Origin: Mycoavidus cysteinexigens_B
GTDB lineage: Bacteria; Pseudomonadota; Gammaproteobacteria; Burkholderiales; Burkholderiaceae
Length of the DNA stretch: 64,000 nt
Assembly (NCBI GenBank): GCA_031963465.1
Contig: JASSUG010000009.1
Location: 28,563-92,562, forward strand
Reading direction: 5' to 3'
Under the pieces are notes generated by a model. That model made no database searches, had not been told where the DNA came from, and saw only the letters and a program-made list of their open reading frames with translations. The translations under genes were made by a program, and so were the position numbers. This document shows positions 53,296 through 61,646 of this stretch, piece by piece (positions within the stretch are counted from its first letter, which is position 1; the number at the start of each line of letters is the position of its first letter).

Positions 53296-55398
53296 TTACT
53301 TACCTCTGGCACTCATCACCGCTTCCGCAACATTGCGCGGAGCATCAGAATAATGCTTAAATTCCATCGTATAGGTCGCACGGCCTTGGGTCAGCGAGCG
53401 CAGCGATGTAGAGTAACCAAACATTTCCGCAAGCGGAACTTCAGCACGCACCACCTTACCGCCGCCGATCATATCTTCCATGCCCTGAACAATCCCACGG
53501 CGCGACGATAGATCACCCATCACGTTACCCATAAACTCTTCAGGGGTTTCGACTTCAACCGCCATCATCGGCTCAAGCAGGACCGGGGTTGCACGCCGCA
53601 TACCTTCCTTAAACGCCATTGAGCCGGCCATCTTGAAGGCATTTTCATTCGAGTCCACATCATGGTAAGAACCAAAAAACAATGTGACCTTGACATCTAC
53701 GACCGGATAACCCGCCAAGACCCCTGCCTTGAGTGTTTCTTGAATACCTTTGTCAACCGCCGGAATATATTCACGGGGCACAACACCGCCCTTGATGGCG
53801 TCGACAAATTCATAGCCTTTACCCTGTTCTTGGGGCTCCAGCTTCAACACCACATGGCCATACTGACCGCGACCACCAGACTGTTTGACGAATTTGCCTT
53901 CAACTTCATTACAGGTAGCACGAATCGTCTCGCGATAAGCAACCTGAGGCTTACCAACCGTTGCTTCAACGCCAAATTCACGCCGCATCCGGTCAACCAA
54001 AATCTCCAAATGCAACTCACCCATACCCGAAATAATGGTCTGACTCGACTCTTCATCCGTCTGCACGCGAAACGATGGATCTTCCTGTGCCAGACGATTG
54101 AGCGCCAACCCCATTTTTTCTTGATCAACCTTGGTTTTAGGTTCCACTGCCTGCGAAATCACTGGCTCAGGGAACACCATGCGTTCAAGCAAAATGATCT
54201 GACTAGGATCGCACAACGTATCGCCCGTGGTGGCTTCTTTCAAGCCCACTGCCGCCGCGATATCGCCAGCACGTACTTCCTTAATTTCTTCACGTTGGTT
54301 CGCATGCATTTGCAAAATCCGACCAAGGCGCTCTTTCTTACCTTTGATTGGGTTGTAAATGCTATCACCCGAATTCACCACACCAGAGTAGACACGGAAG
54401 AAAATCAACTGACCCACAAAAGGATCGGTCATGATTTTAAACGCCAGCGCGGAGAATTTCTCATCATCCGCAGCACGACGCTCAGTGGTGCCACCGTCTT
54501 CAAGCTCACCCTGAACCGGTGGGATATCGACTGGCGACGGCATATAATCAACCACGGCGTCCAACATTGCCTGCACGCCCTTATTCTTAAAGGCAGTACC
54601 GCACAACATTGGGACGATCTCACCCGCAATCGTGCGAGCGCGCAGCGCACCCATGATTTCTTGTTCGCTCAAGGTTTCACCATTGAGGTATTTATCCATC
54701 AATACTTCAGATGACTCAGCTGCCGCTTCGACCATCTTTTCGTGCCACTCTTGAGCAAGGTCAGCAAGTTCCGCAGGAATCTCTTGGTACTCAAATTTAA
54801 TCCCCTGACTCGCGTCATCCCAGACGATCGCCTTCATTTTGACGAGATCAATCACGCCCTTGAAGTTTTCTTCCGCACCAATTGGTACCTGGATTGGAAT
54901 CGGGTTCGCTTTCAGGCGCGCACGCATTTGATCGTGCACTTTAAAGAAATTAGCTCCCGTGCGGTCCATCTTGTTGACGAATGCCAGCCGCGGCACACCG
55001 TATTTATTAGCCTGCCGCCAAACTGTTTCAGATTGGGGTTGAACGCCACCGACTGCACAATACACCATACAGGCGCCATCCAACACGCGCATTGAACGCT
55101 CAACTTCAATCGTGAAGTCGACGTGTCCTGGCGTATCGATGATATTAATACGGTGCTCTGGGTAATTACCCGCCATGCCTTTCCAGAAGGCCGTGGTTGC
55201 CGCCGATGTAATGGTGATGCCGCGCTCTTGCTCTTGCTCCATCCAATCCATCGTTGCAGCACCATCGTGCACTTCACCGATTTTATGGTTGACGCCCGTG
55301 TAAAACAGAATGCGCTCAGTCGTCGTTGTTTTACCGGCGTCAATGTGGGCGCTAATGCCAATATTGCGATAGCGCTCGATAGGTGTCTTGCGAGCCAC
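53296..55398 (-). CDS. fusA: Elongation factor G
   Basis: 700 aa, full length. G1 AHIDAGKTTT, G2 ERGITITSAATT, G3 DTPGHVDFT, G4 NKMDRTG; domain IV GRGQYGHVVLKLEPQ and HDVDSNENAFKMAGSMAF. Drives translocation. Str operon rpsL-rpsG-fusA, with no tuf behind it. Confidence 0.98.
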   Translation of the reverse strand: MARKTPIERYRNIGISAHIDAGKTTTTERILFYTGVNHKIGEVHDGAATMDWMEQEQERGITITSAATTAFWKGMAGNYPEHRINIIDTPGHVDFTIEVERSMRVLDGACMVYCAVGGVQPQSETVWRQANKYGVPRLAFVNKMDRTGANFFKVHDQMRARLKANPIPIQVPIGAEENFKGVIDLVKMKAIVWDDASQGIKFEYQEIPAELADLAQEWHEKMVEAAAESSEVLMDKYLNGETLSEQEIMGALRARTIAGEIVPMLCGTAFKNKGVQAMLDAVVDYMPSPVDIPPVQGELEDGGTTERRAADDEKFSALAFKIMTDPFVGQLIFFRVYSGVVNSGDSIYNPIKGKKERLGRILQMHANQREEIKEVRAGDIAAAVGLKEATTGDTLCDPSQIILLERMVFPEPVISQAVEPKTKVDQEKMGLALNRLAQEDPSFRVQTDEESSQTIISGMGELHLEILVDRMRREFGVEATVGKPQVAYRETIRATCNEVEGKFVKQSGGRGQYGHVVLKLEPQEQGKGYEFVDAIKGGVVPREYIPAVDKGIQETLKAGVLAGYPVVDVKVTLFFGSYHDVDSNENAFKMAGSMAFKEGMRRATPVLLEPMMAVEVETPEEFMGNVMGDLSSRRGIVQGMEDMIGGGKVVRAEVPLAEMFGYSTSLRSLTQGRATYTMEFKHYSDAPRNVAEAVMSARGK

Positions 55399-55462
55399 TT
55401 TAAACCTCTGTTTTAATGAGCCACGGGAGAAGCATGCGGCTTTTGATGATTGATCATTTAGA

Positions 55463-55482
55463 CTAAACCGTAAACGGTTTAG
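55463..55482. repeat. 20-bp perfect palindrome between rpsG and fusA
   Basis: CTAAACCGT-AA-ACGGTTTAG at 55463-55482, seven bases past the rpsG stop in the transcribed strand. No U run, so not a standard terminator; perhaps a processing or attenuation hairpin. Confidence 0.45.
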
Positions 55483-55488
55483 CTATAC

Positions 55489-55959
55489 TTAAAAACGGAA
55501 ATGCGAAAATGCTTTATTAGCTTCTGCCATGCGGTGTACTTCATCGCGCTTTTTCATTGCGCCGCCACGACCCTCGAAAGCCTCGAGCAATTCAGCAGCT
55601 AAACGTAACGCCATGGATTTTTCACTGCGCTTTTTCGCTGCGTCGCATAACCAACGCATGGCTAGTGCTGCGCGACGTGCTGGCCGCACTTCAACTGGCA
55701 CCTGGTAGTTTGCACCACCGACGCGACGCCCTTTAACTTCAACCACTGGTTTAACGTTATTCAGTGCGCCGTTAAATAATTCTAAAGGCTCTTTGCCGTT
55801 TTTATCTTGAACGTGTTTGAACGCGCCATAGACAATACGCTCGGCAACAGACTTCTTGCCAGACAACATCAGCACATTCATGAATTTTGCGACTTCTACA
55901 TTGCCAAATTTAGGATCTGGCAGGATTTCCCGTTTGGGGACTTCACGACGACGTGGCAT
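55489..55959 (-). CDS. rpsG: 30S ribosomal protein S7
   Basis: 156 aa. MPRRREVPKREILPDPKFGN and C-terminal KKRDEVHRMAEANKAFSHFR. Nucleates the 30S head; in enterobacteria represses the str operon. Between rpsL and fusA, with gaps of about 180 and 90 bases. Confidence 0.98.
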   Translation of the reverse strand: MPRRREVPKREILPDPKFGNVEVAKFMNVLMLSGKKSVAERIVYGAFKHVQDKNGKEPLELFNGALNNVKPVVEVKGRRVGGANYQVPVEVRPARRAALAMRWLCDAAKKRSEKSMALRLAAELLEAFEGRGGAMKKRDEVHRMAEANKAFSHFRF

Positions 55960-56140
55960 TTCTTTTCCTTTACTGTTTCAGCTGGGGTCAATCCCCTCGG
56001 CCACCAACTACGCTCATTAAAAATATCTAAATAACGTCGGGTGTCCGCTTACTCGATAGCCACCAATAATTTGATGCTATCGCTGTCAAACTCTCAAAAC
56101 TACTTCAACCACTCCAACAACTAATAGAGCAGTTGTTAAA

Positions 56141-56518
56141 TTACGCTTTTTTCGCGCGCTTTGCACCGTATTTCGAGCGTGCTTGCTTACGATCTTTCAC
56201 GCCTTGCGTATCCAGTGAACCACGCACAATGTGATAACGTACACCAGGCAAATCCTTAACCCGGCCACCGCGAATCAGCACTACCGAGTGCTCCTGCAGA
56301 TTATGGCCTTCACCGCCGATATAAGGAATCACCTCAAAGCCGTTCGTTAAACGCACTTTAGCTACTTTACGTAGCGCTGAATTTGGTTTCTTCGGCGTCG
56401 TGGTGTACACCCGAGTGCACACACCGCGCCGCTGTGGGCTGTTCTCTAAAGCCGGGCTCTTGCTCTTCAATTGAGCCGAGACGCGACCTTTACGAACCAG
56501 CTGATTAGTAGTTGGCAT
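56141..56518 (-). CDS. rpsL: 30S ribosomal protein S12
   Basis: 125 aa from ATG 56518 (MPTTNQLVRKGR); frame extends to 56551 as leader. Decoding-centre residues are wild type: TTPKKPNSALRKVAKVRLTN and GGRVKDLPGVRYH (the lysines whose change gives streptomycin resistance are Lys). First gene of the str operon. Confidence 0.98.
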   Translation of the reverse strand: MPTTNQLVRKGRVSAQLKSKSPALENSPQRRGVCTRVYTTTPKKPNSALRKVAKVRLTNGFEVIPYIGGEGHNLQEHSVVLIRGGRVKDLPGVRYHIVRGSLDTQGVKDRKQARSKYGAKRAKKA

Positions 56519-56592
56519 TATGTAATCCTGCAAAAAATGATCCGGGCTCAATGAACAAAGCAGGCAAATGGCCTAGAAAACCGGAACCCCGT

Positions 56593-56622
56593 ATAATAAG
56601 GCCTAAGCTTGAGTGTAGTCAA
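56593..56622 (-). promoter_or_regulatory. str operon promoter
   Basis: Minus strand TTGACT (56622-56617), 18-base spacer, TATTAT (56598-56593), followed by a leader of about 70 bases to the rpsL start. Good match to a housekeeping promoter and the first one upstream of the whole ribosomal cluster. Confidence 0.65.
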
Positions 56623-56802
56623 TAGGGAATGTGGCGGGACCGTGGAAGTCGGCATCGATGCGCTGACGCAATACTAGCTTAGCCTAAATTCGGGATAAGG
56701 AAAGGCACGGAGAAGAAATTACAACACTTGACTGGCTGCATAGCCAAATGAAATGTACCATCTTCTTGTAGCACATCCTTACGTATCAAGACAGGAGAAA
56801 AG

Positions 56803-58335
56803 ATGAATCCCATAAGTTCTTCAGTGCAGACAAGTAGCGTCTCTAATCGATGGGGGGCAATATCAGGGCCAAATCACGCCGATGAAAAAAACGGCGAGAA
56901 TGTGATTGACATTTTGCAAATTGAAGAGGGGCTCTTTGAGTCTGAATGGGATAAAGAATTTCCGAGGCCATGTCCAGCGAGTATTAAAAGAAATGCAATT
57001 TCATCTGATGGGACGTGGTTGATTTCATATGGCTCTAGTCGTCACTTGGGATTTGAATCGAGAGATCAATCTGTTGTTAATAAGCGCTTAGGAGAAACGG
57101 TTAAAAATGGGTGGATGGTAGCTTCACCAGATAGTAAATGGGTAATATGGAAAAATACAAAAGACATTGCTTATACTAACGCTGAGTCCATCAACGACGA
57201 ATCTGTAGAACCCATTTCAATTGAGTGGAACGGGTATAAAAAATCTGCGTTTTCCTCAAAATATAGTCTTTTAATGCTATCTCGTCTATATAAAGAAGAT
57301 CTAAAGAGGCAACTAGAGGAATTTCAGAAGGCGATGGGGGATCTAGTTACGAAACGTGACGAGGCATCGTATCTTCGGTGGGAAATACAGCAGGAGCTGA
57401 ACGAGGTGGGAAAAAATTTGATGATTGGGGGGGGTGTAATATCAACAGTCGGGATCGTGGCGGGAGCTATATTTGCTCCGTGGGCAATAGGAGGTGCTGT
57501 TTTGTGCGGTAATTTTTTCAGTGGCATAGTAGGTCCGTGTACCATAGCGGCTCAGGATCTTTTTCGCGCAACTGGAATGAATTCCGTAATTGAAATTGAT
57601 CAACTTGACAAAATTCAGGAAGAAATAGGAGAGCTAGCTCTAAAGATAAAGAATCAAGAAGAGTTAATAAAGCAAGAAAAAACACTGTGGACATTAAGCG
57701 CTAAGTTATTCTCGGCTAACTCTCAAAAACCAAAAATTGATAAAATAATAAAATTTAATATAGAAGAAAAATTAACTTCGATTACATACTCAGAGAATAG
57801 CAAATATTTATTAACCGTTGAAGATCAAAAGACGATTAAAAAATGGCCTATAGAATCTGGTGAAAATATACCTGTCGGAGAAGTGATTTATCCAGGCACC
57901 CTTGCAGAAAAATCTAAGGCTGGCCCAGATTCGATTACGGAGGTTGTACCTTCATTCAATGGAAAATGGCTAGCACTGGCTAAAATAGATGACGAATGCA
58001 TTGAAGATACTCAAATTTGGCTTTATGCGCCAGATGAAAAACATATCAAGTTTAATTTCAAAGTAGCCCCGTCCCAGTCAAAAGTTCTCAATCTTGCTTT
58101 TTCGCCAAACGGCAAATGGCTTGCGGCGCTTAAGGCAGCGAATCAACTCCAAGTCTTTTCTATTGAATCTAGTCCTAAGTTAATTAACGACGAATCCCTG
58201 CCTGTGACGATTAGCACTATTCGCTGGCAAGAGGAACGGCTGTTGGCGCTTGAAGCGGACAGTAGTAGCTGGCACGAGTGGGGGCTCGGGCTGGGAGGGG
58301 GCGCCTTCAAGCGTCAGTCAGTCGTCGCTATCTAA
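56803..58335 (+). CDS. beta-propeller protein with inserted coiled-coil/hydrophobic hairpin
   Basis: 510 aa; I do not recognise a named family. Shine-Dalgarno AGGAGA ahead of ATG 56803. Residues 60-160 show two or three WD-like blades (AISSDGTWLISYG, VASPDSKWVIWK). Then a charged coiled coil (165-205), a Gly-rich hydrophobic stretch of about 45 residues (206-250, LMIGGGVISTVGIVAGAIF and on) long enough for two membrane passes, a second coiled coil (262-300), and further blades to the end (LTSITYSENSKYLLTVE, NLAFSPNGKWLAALK). No signal peptide. Coiled coil-hydrophobic head-coiled coil is the plan of alpha-helical pore-forming toxins, so pore formation is a possibility only. A+T-richer than the ribosomal genes beside it. 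Confidence 0.7.
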   Translation: MNPISSSVQTSSVSNRWGAISGPNHADEKNGENVIDILQIEEGLFESEWDKEFPRPCPASIKRNAISSDGTWLISYGSSRHLGFESRDQSVVNKRLGETVKNGWMVASPDSKWVIWKNTKDIAYTNAESINDESVEPISIEWNGYKKSAFSSKYSLLMLSRLYKEDLKRQLEEFQKAMGDLVTKRDEASYLRWEIQQELNEVGKNLMIGGGVISTVGIVAGAIFAPWAIGGAVLCGNFFSGIVGPCTIAAQDLFRATGMNSVIEIDQLDKIQEEIGELALKIKNQEELIKQEKTLWTLSAKLFSANSQKPKIDKIIKFNIEEKLTSITYSENSKYLLTVEDQKTIKKWPIESGENIPVGEVIYPGTLAEKSKAGPDSITEVVPSFNGKWLALAKIDDECIEDTQIWLYAPDEKHIKFNFKVAPSQSKVLNLAFSPNGKWLAALKAANQLQVFSIESSPKLINDESLPVTISTIRWQEERLLALEADSSSWHEWGLGLGGGAFKRQSVVAI

Positions 58336-58380
58336 GCTCTAACCGGTTGCGCGCTGTGGCCAGCGCGTTGCCCAATTGGG

Positions 58381-58707
58381 CCTTGACATAATCCGCTTAT
58401 GTGCGTCATCCGCTTAAGACTCTTCAATCATCCTGCGTTGTTGCACAACATCGCCTAAGCCATAGGCCATCCAGGCATTTGCGGGCAGTCCATCTCGCCC
58501 AGCCCGGCCAGTTTCTTGATAATACCCTTCGACACTCTTTGGTAAGTCTAGATGCGCAACAAAGCGGACATCGGGTTTATCAATGCCCATCCCGAAGGCA
58601 ATCGTGGCGACCATCACAATGCCTTCTTCTTTCTGAAAAATCTGCTGATGCCGACGCCGCATGTCAGCGTCCATGCCGGCGTGATATGGTGTGAAAGTAT
58701 CGATCAC
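58381..58707 (-). pseudogene. recQ: recQ helicase fragment
   Basis: The frame 58707-58414 carries RecQ helicase motifs V and VI: YHAGMDAD, VATIAFGMGIDKPDVRFVAH, LPKSVEGYYQETGRAGRDG, MIEES. A TAA at 58414-58416 stops it where RecQ normally continues (E-S-x-A-D-D-A), and the next codons read ADDAHKRIMSR in the same frame, so this is a nonsense change inside the gene. The N-terminal two thirds are missing and the sequence joins a transposase fragment at about 58690. In Burkholderia recQ lies upstream of rpsL in this orientation, so this is the relic of the native gene. Confidence 0.85.
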
Positions 58708-59156
58708 GACAACTCACCAGGAAGGGCTAGTGGTTGGCGCGCGCTCGATGCCAGGCAATCCTTACGGCGGTCATACGCTGGTCGAAGCGCTAGAACAGAC
58801 AGCGATCCTGAGTGACGTGACTCCAGAGGTTGCCATCGTTGATCGGGGTTACAAAGGGATTGAGATCGATGGCGTAAAAATCTATCACTCTGGCATGCGT
58901 CGGGCTATCGGCTATCACCCGTACGCTAAGCGCGGTAATCAAACGACGCAGTACCGTTGAGCCTATTGGCCATATGAAAGCGGATGGGAAACTCGATCGA
59001 AATTGGCTCAAAGGGGCGTTAGGCGATGCCATGCATGCTGTGCTCTGTAGCGCTGGCCATAACTTACGAATAATTCTCAGAAAGCTTCGGCTTTTTTATC
59101 TCTTTCTTTTATTCGCTTTATTCCGTCCTACATTTGCTGTTGGGTTGGCTTTTTAG
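58691..59156 (+). mobile_element. IS5-type transposase remnant, truncated and frameshifted
   Basis: From 58691 the plus strand reads KVSITTTHQEGLVVGARSMP then GNPYGGHTLVEALEQ and DRGYKGIEIDGVKIYHSGMR, the middle of an IS5-group DDE transposase. Near 58940 the frame shifts (after PYAKRGNQ the matching sequence KRRSTVEPIGHMKADGKLDR continues in another frame) and runs to 59156, ending RKLRLFYLFLLFALF. The N-terminal part is missing where it joins recQ. Terminal inverted repeats were not found. A dead element marking an insertion-deletion point. Confidence 0.82.
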
Positions 59157-59232
59157 AGACCAAATAGTACGCAAAACGATTTATTCAGCATCGACCATTT
59201 ACCCCAACTTAAGTTTCAAAGATGCTCGCCTG

Positions 59233-59382
59233 ATGAGTGACAAAAACAAAGCGTTATCAGCGCAAGGCATTGATCCATTTTTGGAGCGGCAAGAAGAAAA
59301 ACGAATCGAGACTACGGGGTTTGCTGATAGTTTTAAGACTTTGGCCGGACAATGGTGGGGACTTTATATTCGCCCGAGCTAG
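59233..59382 (+). CDS. small hypothetical ORF or gene fragment
   Basis: 49 codons from ATG 59233: MSDKNKALSAQGIDPFLERQ and on to a stop at 59382; in-frame sequence continues upstream to about 59134 through the end of the transposase remnant. Composition is protein-like but no family is recognised. Its last 50 bases overlap the end of the convergent gene at 59333. Probably a fragment. Confidence 0.25.
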   Translation: MSDKNKALSAQGIDPFLERQEEKRIETTGFADSFKTLAGQWWGLYIRPS

Positions 59383-59920
59383 TCAGCCTGAACTCGACCC
59401 AATACTCACCTTCTAAGGTTTGAATTATTTTTACAGGGTTAGGCATCACTACTTCTAAACCCTGTCTTTTCCTGACGAAATAACCAGGATATTTTTGTTT
59501 AATTCTATCTTGAATTTGTTTTTTATTAAGTTTATTTTCATTAGCATAATAAAATGCGTATGTGGCTTTATCTTCTATGTTTTCATCTAATATTACATGC
59601 AGAGAACTCCTTTTGTGATCGAATTTTAATTCAAATTTTTCCGCACCTGTTAAATGAGAAGATGGCAGGGTCAATATAAATCTAATCCGTCCTTGGCGAC
59701 TACTAGGATATCTACGTGTTCCCATTATCATTCGGCCGTCCTCTAGGGTTAAAAAAGCCCAGTTTCCTTGATAATTAGACGTATTTTGTAATAAAGAAGC
59801 CCATTTAGTATAATTATTTTCTATTGGCGTTTCGGCTTTTCTAACTTTTTTGTTTCCACCTCTGTATACAATAATTAAGCTAATTATAATCAGAAAAACA
59901 ACCAAAATATGCTTTTTCAT
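59333..59920 (-). CDS. hypothetical exported or membrane-anchored protein of the toxin/immunity cluster
   Basis: 195 aa from ATG 59920, chosen because AAGGG precedes it and MKKHILVVFLIIISLIIVY opens a signal or anchor segment; the frame runs on to 60085 over the next gene without support. The rest is soluble, with ENNYTKWASLLQNTSNYQGN, TLEDGRMIMGTRRYPSS and EGEYWVEFRLTSSGEYKVP, suggesting a beta-rich domain. Family not recognised. Last gene on the minus strand in the CdiA-type cluster, 85 bases after a presumed immunity gene, so it may be another immunity or accessory factor. Confidence 0.65.
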   Translation of the reverse strand: MKKHILVVFLIIISLIIVYRGGNKKVRKAETPIENNYTKWASLLQNTSNYQGNWAFLTLEDGRMIMGTRRYPSSRQGRIRFILTLPSSHLTGAEKFELKFDHKRSSLHVILDENIEDKATYAFYYANENKLNKKQIQDRIKQKYPGYFVRKRQGLEVVMPNPVKIIQTLEGEYWVEFRLTSSGEYKVPTIVRPKS

Positions 59921-60005
59921 ATTACCCTTGAGAACTGTTAAATAACTAAAAAAATTTAACTTATTTACTGATATTACCCACGTTCTACCGATTGCCTTAT
60001 CAGGC

Positions 60006-60797
60006 TCACTCTTTGTAGTTATAGTGCGCTGGCACTTTATAATCCTCCGGGAAATCGGGCCAAAAGCGTTCATCTGAACAAGCATTCACTAGCGCTTTTC
60101 TAATTGCACTAGTAAAATTATAAAGCTGAAAATTTATTAATTTAATTCTCTGAAAGATTGCTCGAACTGCTCGCCAGTCCTCTTGTATAGATGCTTCTTC
60201 ATATGCATCAAAGGCAATATGTAACGCTAACATTTTCTCATTGAAAAATTGATTAAAGTCACTTTTTAGGTCGATGCCCCATATTAAATTTCCCGTTCGT
60301 TTATCCACACGCTCCAATTCCTCATCCATCACACCATGAGACTTAACTAAATCCATCAAGATATTTCTAATTATATTCAAATTCATTAATTTTTCTTGAA
60401 TAATTTCATTTTTTTCTTTCTGAAAATATTTTTCTGGAATAGTATAACCTTTTTTAAAAGAGGGCCAATTGAAACTTTTATTGTTAAGCACCCTTGTTAA
60501 ATCGTGTGAAATCGCATCGAATGGACTACTTGCCAATGATCCCATTCTTACGTAGGCATACACAAAGCTTGCCTTAGCTGCCAGCATATCTTTTTCTGAT
60601 AGGGCTTTGTTATATAGCTCGATCGCTCCCTCTAATCTTTCAAAATCCCTCTTAAAAGATTTGTTATAGTCATCTCTCCAATCAATATAAGACGAATATC
60701 CAGTTCTTTTATGCGAAGTCTTCAGATCAGCATATGTCAAACCATGAGATTGAAGAAATTCCATAAGGCATGCTTTGAATCTATTAAAATCTAACAT
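60006..60797 (-). CDS. presumed immunity protein, two-module, paralogue 2
   Basis: 263 aa, cytoplasmic, helical, no signal peptide. The protein is a tandem duplication: residues 1-125 (LDFNRFKACLMEFLQSHGLT to NWPSFKKGYTIPEKY) and 136-263 (LNIIRNILMDLVKSHGVMDE to FWPDFPEDYKVPAHYNYK) align along their length, each ending in a W-P-x-F-x-x-x-Y-x-(I/V)-P motif. It is a close paralogue of the gene at 60836, almost identical at the 3' end. Position right after an orphan CdiA toxin module suggests immunity; the family is not recognised, so this is contextual. Confidence 0.7.
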   Translation of the reverse strand: MLDFNRFKACLMEFLQSHGLTYADLKTSHKRTGYSSYIDWRDDYNKSFKRDFERLEGAIELYNKALSEKDMLAAKASFVYAYVRMGSLASSPFDAISHDLTRVLNNKSFNWPSFKKGYTIPEKYFQKEKNEIIQEKLMNLNIIRNILMDLVKSHGVMDEELERVDKRTGNLIWGIDLKSDFNQFFNEKMLALHIAFDAYEEASIQEDWRAVRAIFQRIKLINFQLYNFTSAIRKALVNACSDERFWPDFPEDYKVPAHYNYKE

Positions 60798-60835
60798 GAT
60801 TTTTATTTTATTTCCTTAATTTTCTACCTATTTCC

Positions 60836-61636
60836 TTATTGGGGTGATTCTTTATAGTTATAGTCCGCTGGCACTTTATAATCTTCCGGGAAATCGGGCC
60901 AAAAACGCTTATCTGACCAAGCACTTTCTATCGCCATTCTAATTGCATTCAAAAAATTATAGAGCTGAAAATTGATTAGCCTAATTCTCTGGAGAATTGC
61001 CCGAACTGCTCGAGGATCCATTTGCATGGAGGCTTTTTCATATCCATCGAAAGCTATTTTCAATGCGAGCAATTTCTCATAGAAAAATTTATTGGAGTCG
61101 CTGTTTAGGTCAATACCCCATACTAAACGCCTGGTTCGTTTGTCCACACTCTCTAATTCTTCATTCGTCACATCATGAAATTTGACAAAATCTATCAATA
61201 TTTTTTGTATTTTATTCAGATCTATTAATTCTTCTTGATCAATTTCACTCCCTTTCTTATCAAAATATTCACTTGGAATAGCATAGCCTTTTCCCAAAGA
61301 AGGCCAATTGAAGCTTTTATTATTAAGTATCTTTGTTAAATCGTGTGAAATTGCATGGAATGGACTACTCTCAATTAATCCAATTCCTATAGAGGCATCC
61401 ATAAGACCTGCCCTAGCTGCCAGCACATCTTTTTTTGATAGTGCTTTGTTATATAACTCGATTCCTCTCTCTATTTTTTCAAAATCCCTCTTAAAAGATT
61501 TGTTATAGTCAGCCCTCCAACTAATATTTGACAAATATCCAATTCTTTTATGCGAAGCCTTCAGGTAAGCATACGTCAAACCATGAGACTGAAGAAATTC
61601 CATTAAACGTGCTTTAAATTTATTAAAATCTAACAT
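60836..61636 (-). CDS. presumed immunity protein, two-module, paralogue 1
   Basis: 266 aa from ATG 61636 (MLDFNKFKARL), matching the start of its paralogue; a GTG at 61645 adds three codons and lies only one base beyond the toxin stop, so coupling is possible. Same two-module plan as the gene at 60006: YAYLKASHKRIGYLSNISWR to NWPSLGKGYAIPSEYF, then LNKIQKILIDFVKFHDVTNE to FWPDFPEDYKVPADYNYK. Directly follows the orphan toxin and is probably its antidote. Function inferred from position. Confidence 0.72.
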   Translation of the reverse strand: MLDFNKFKARLMEFLQSHGLTYAYLKASHKRIGYLSNISWRADYNKSFKRDFEKIERGIELYNKALSKKDVLAARAGLMDASIGIGLIESSPFHAISHDLTKILNNKSFNWPSLGKGYAIPSEYFDKKGSEIDQEELIDLNKIQKILIDFVKFHDVTNEELESVDKRTRRLVWGIDLNSDSNKFFYEKLLALKIAFDGYEKASMQMDPRAVRAILQRIRLINFQLYNFLNAIRMAIESAWSDKRFWPDFPEDYKVPADYNYKESPQ

Positions 61637-61646
61637 TGTTTTCACT

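Noticed and set aside
53662..54714. A 350-codon plus-strand frame inside fusA
   Set aside because: Fully antisense to conserved EF-G sequence; Phe/His/Asn-rich composition of a shadow frame.
38641..56802. tRNA or rRNA genes within or beside the ribosomal protein cluster
   Set aside because: I looked in the gaps around rpsL, rpsG, fusA, rplN and rplQ and found no cloverleaf or rRNA-like sequence.
58414..58707. Intact small helicase gene
   Set aside because: It holds only RecQ motifs V-VI, ends at a nonsense codon with homology continuing beyond, and is cut at a transposase junction.
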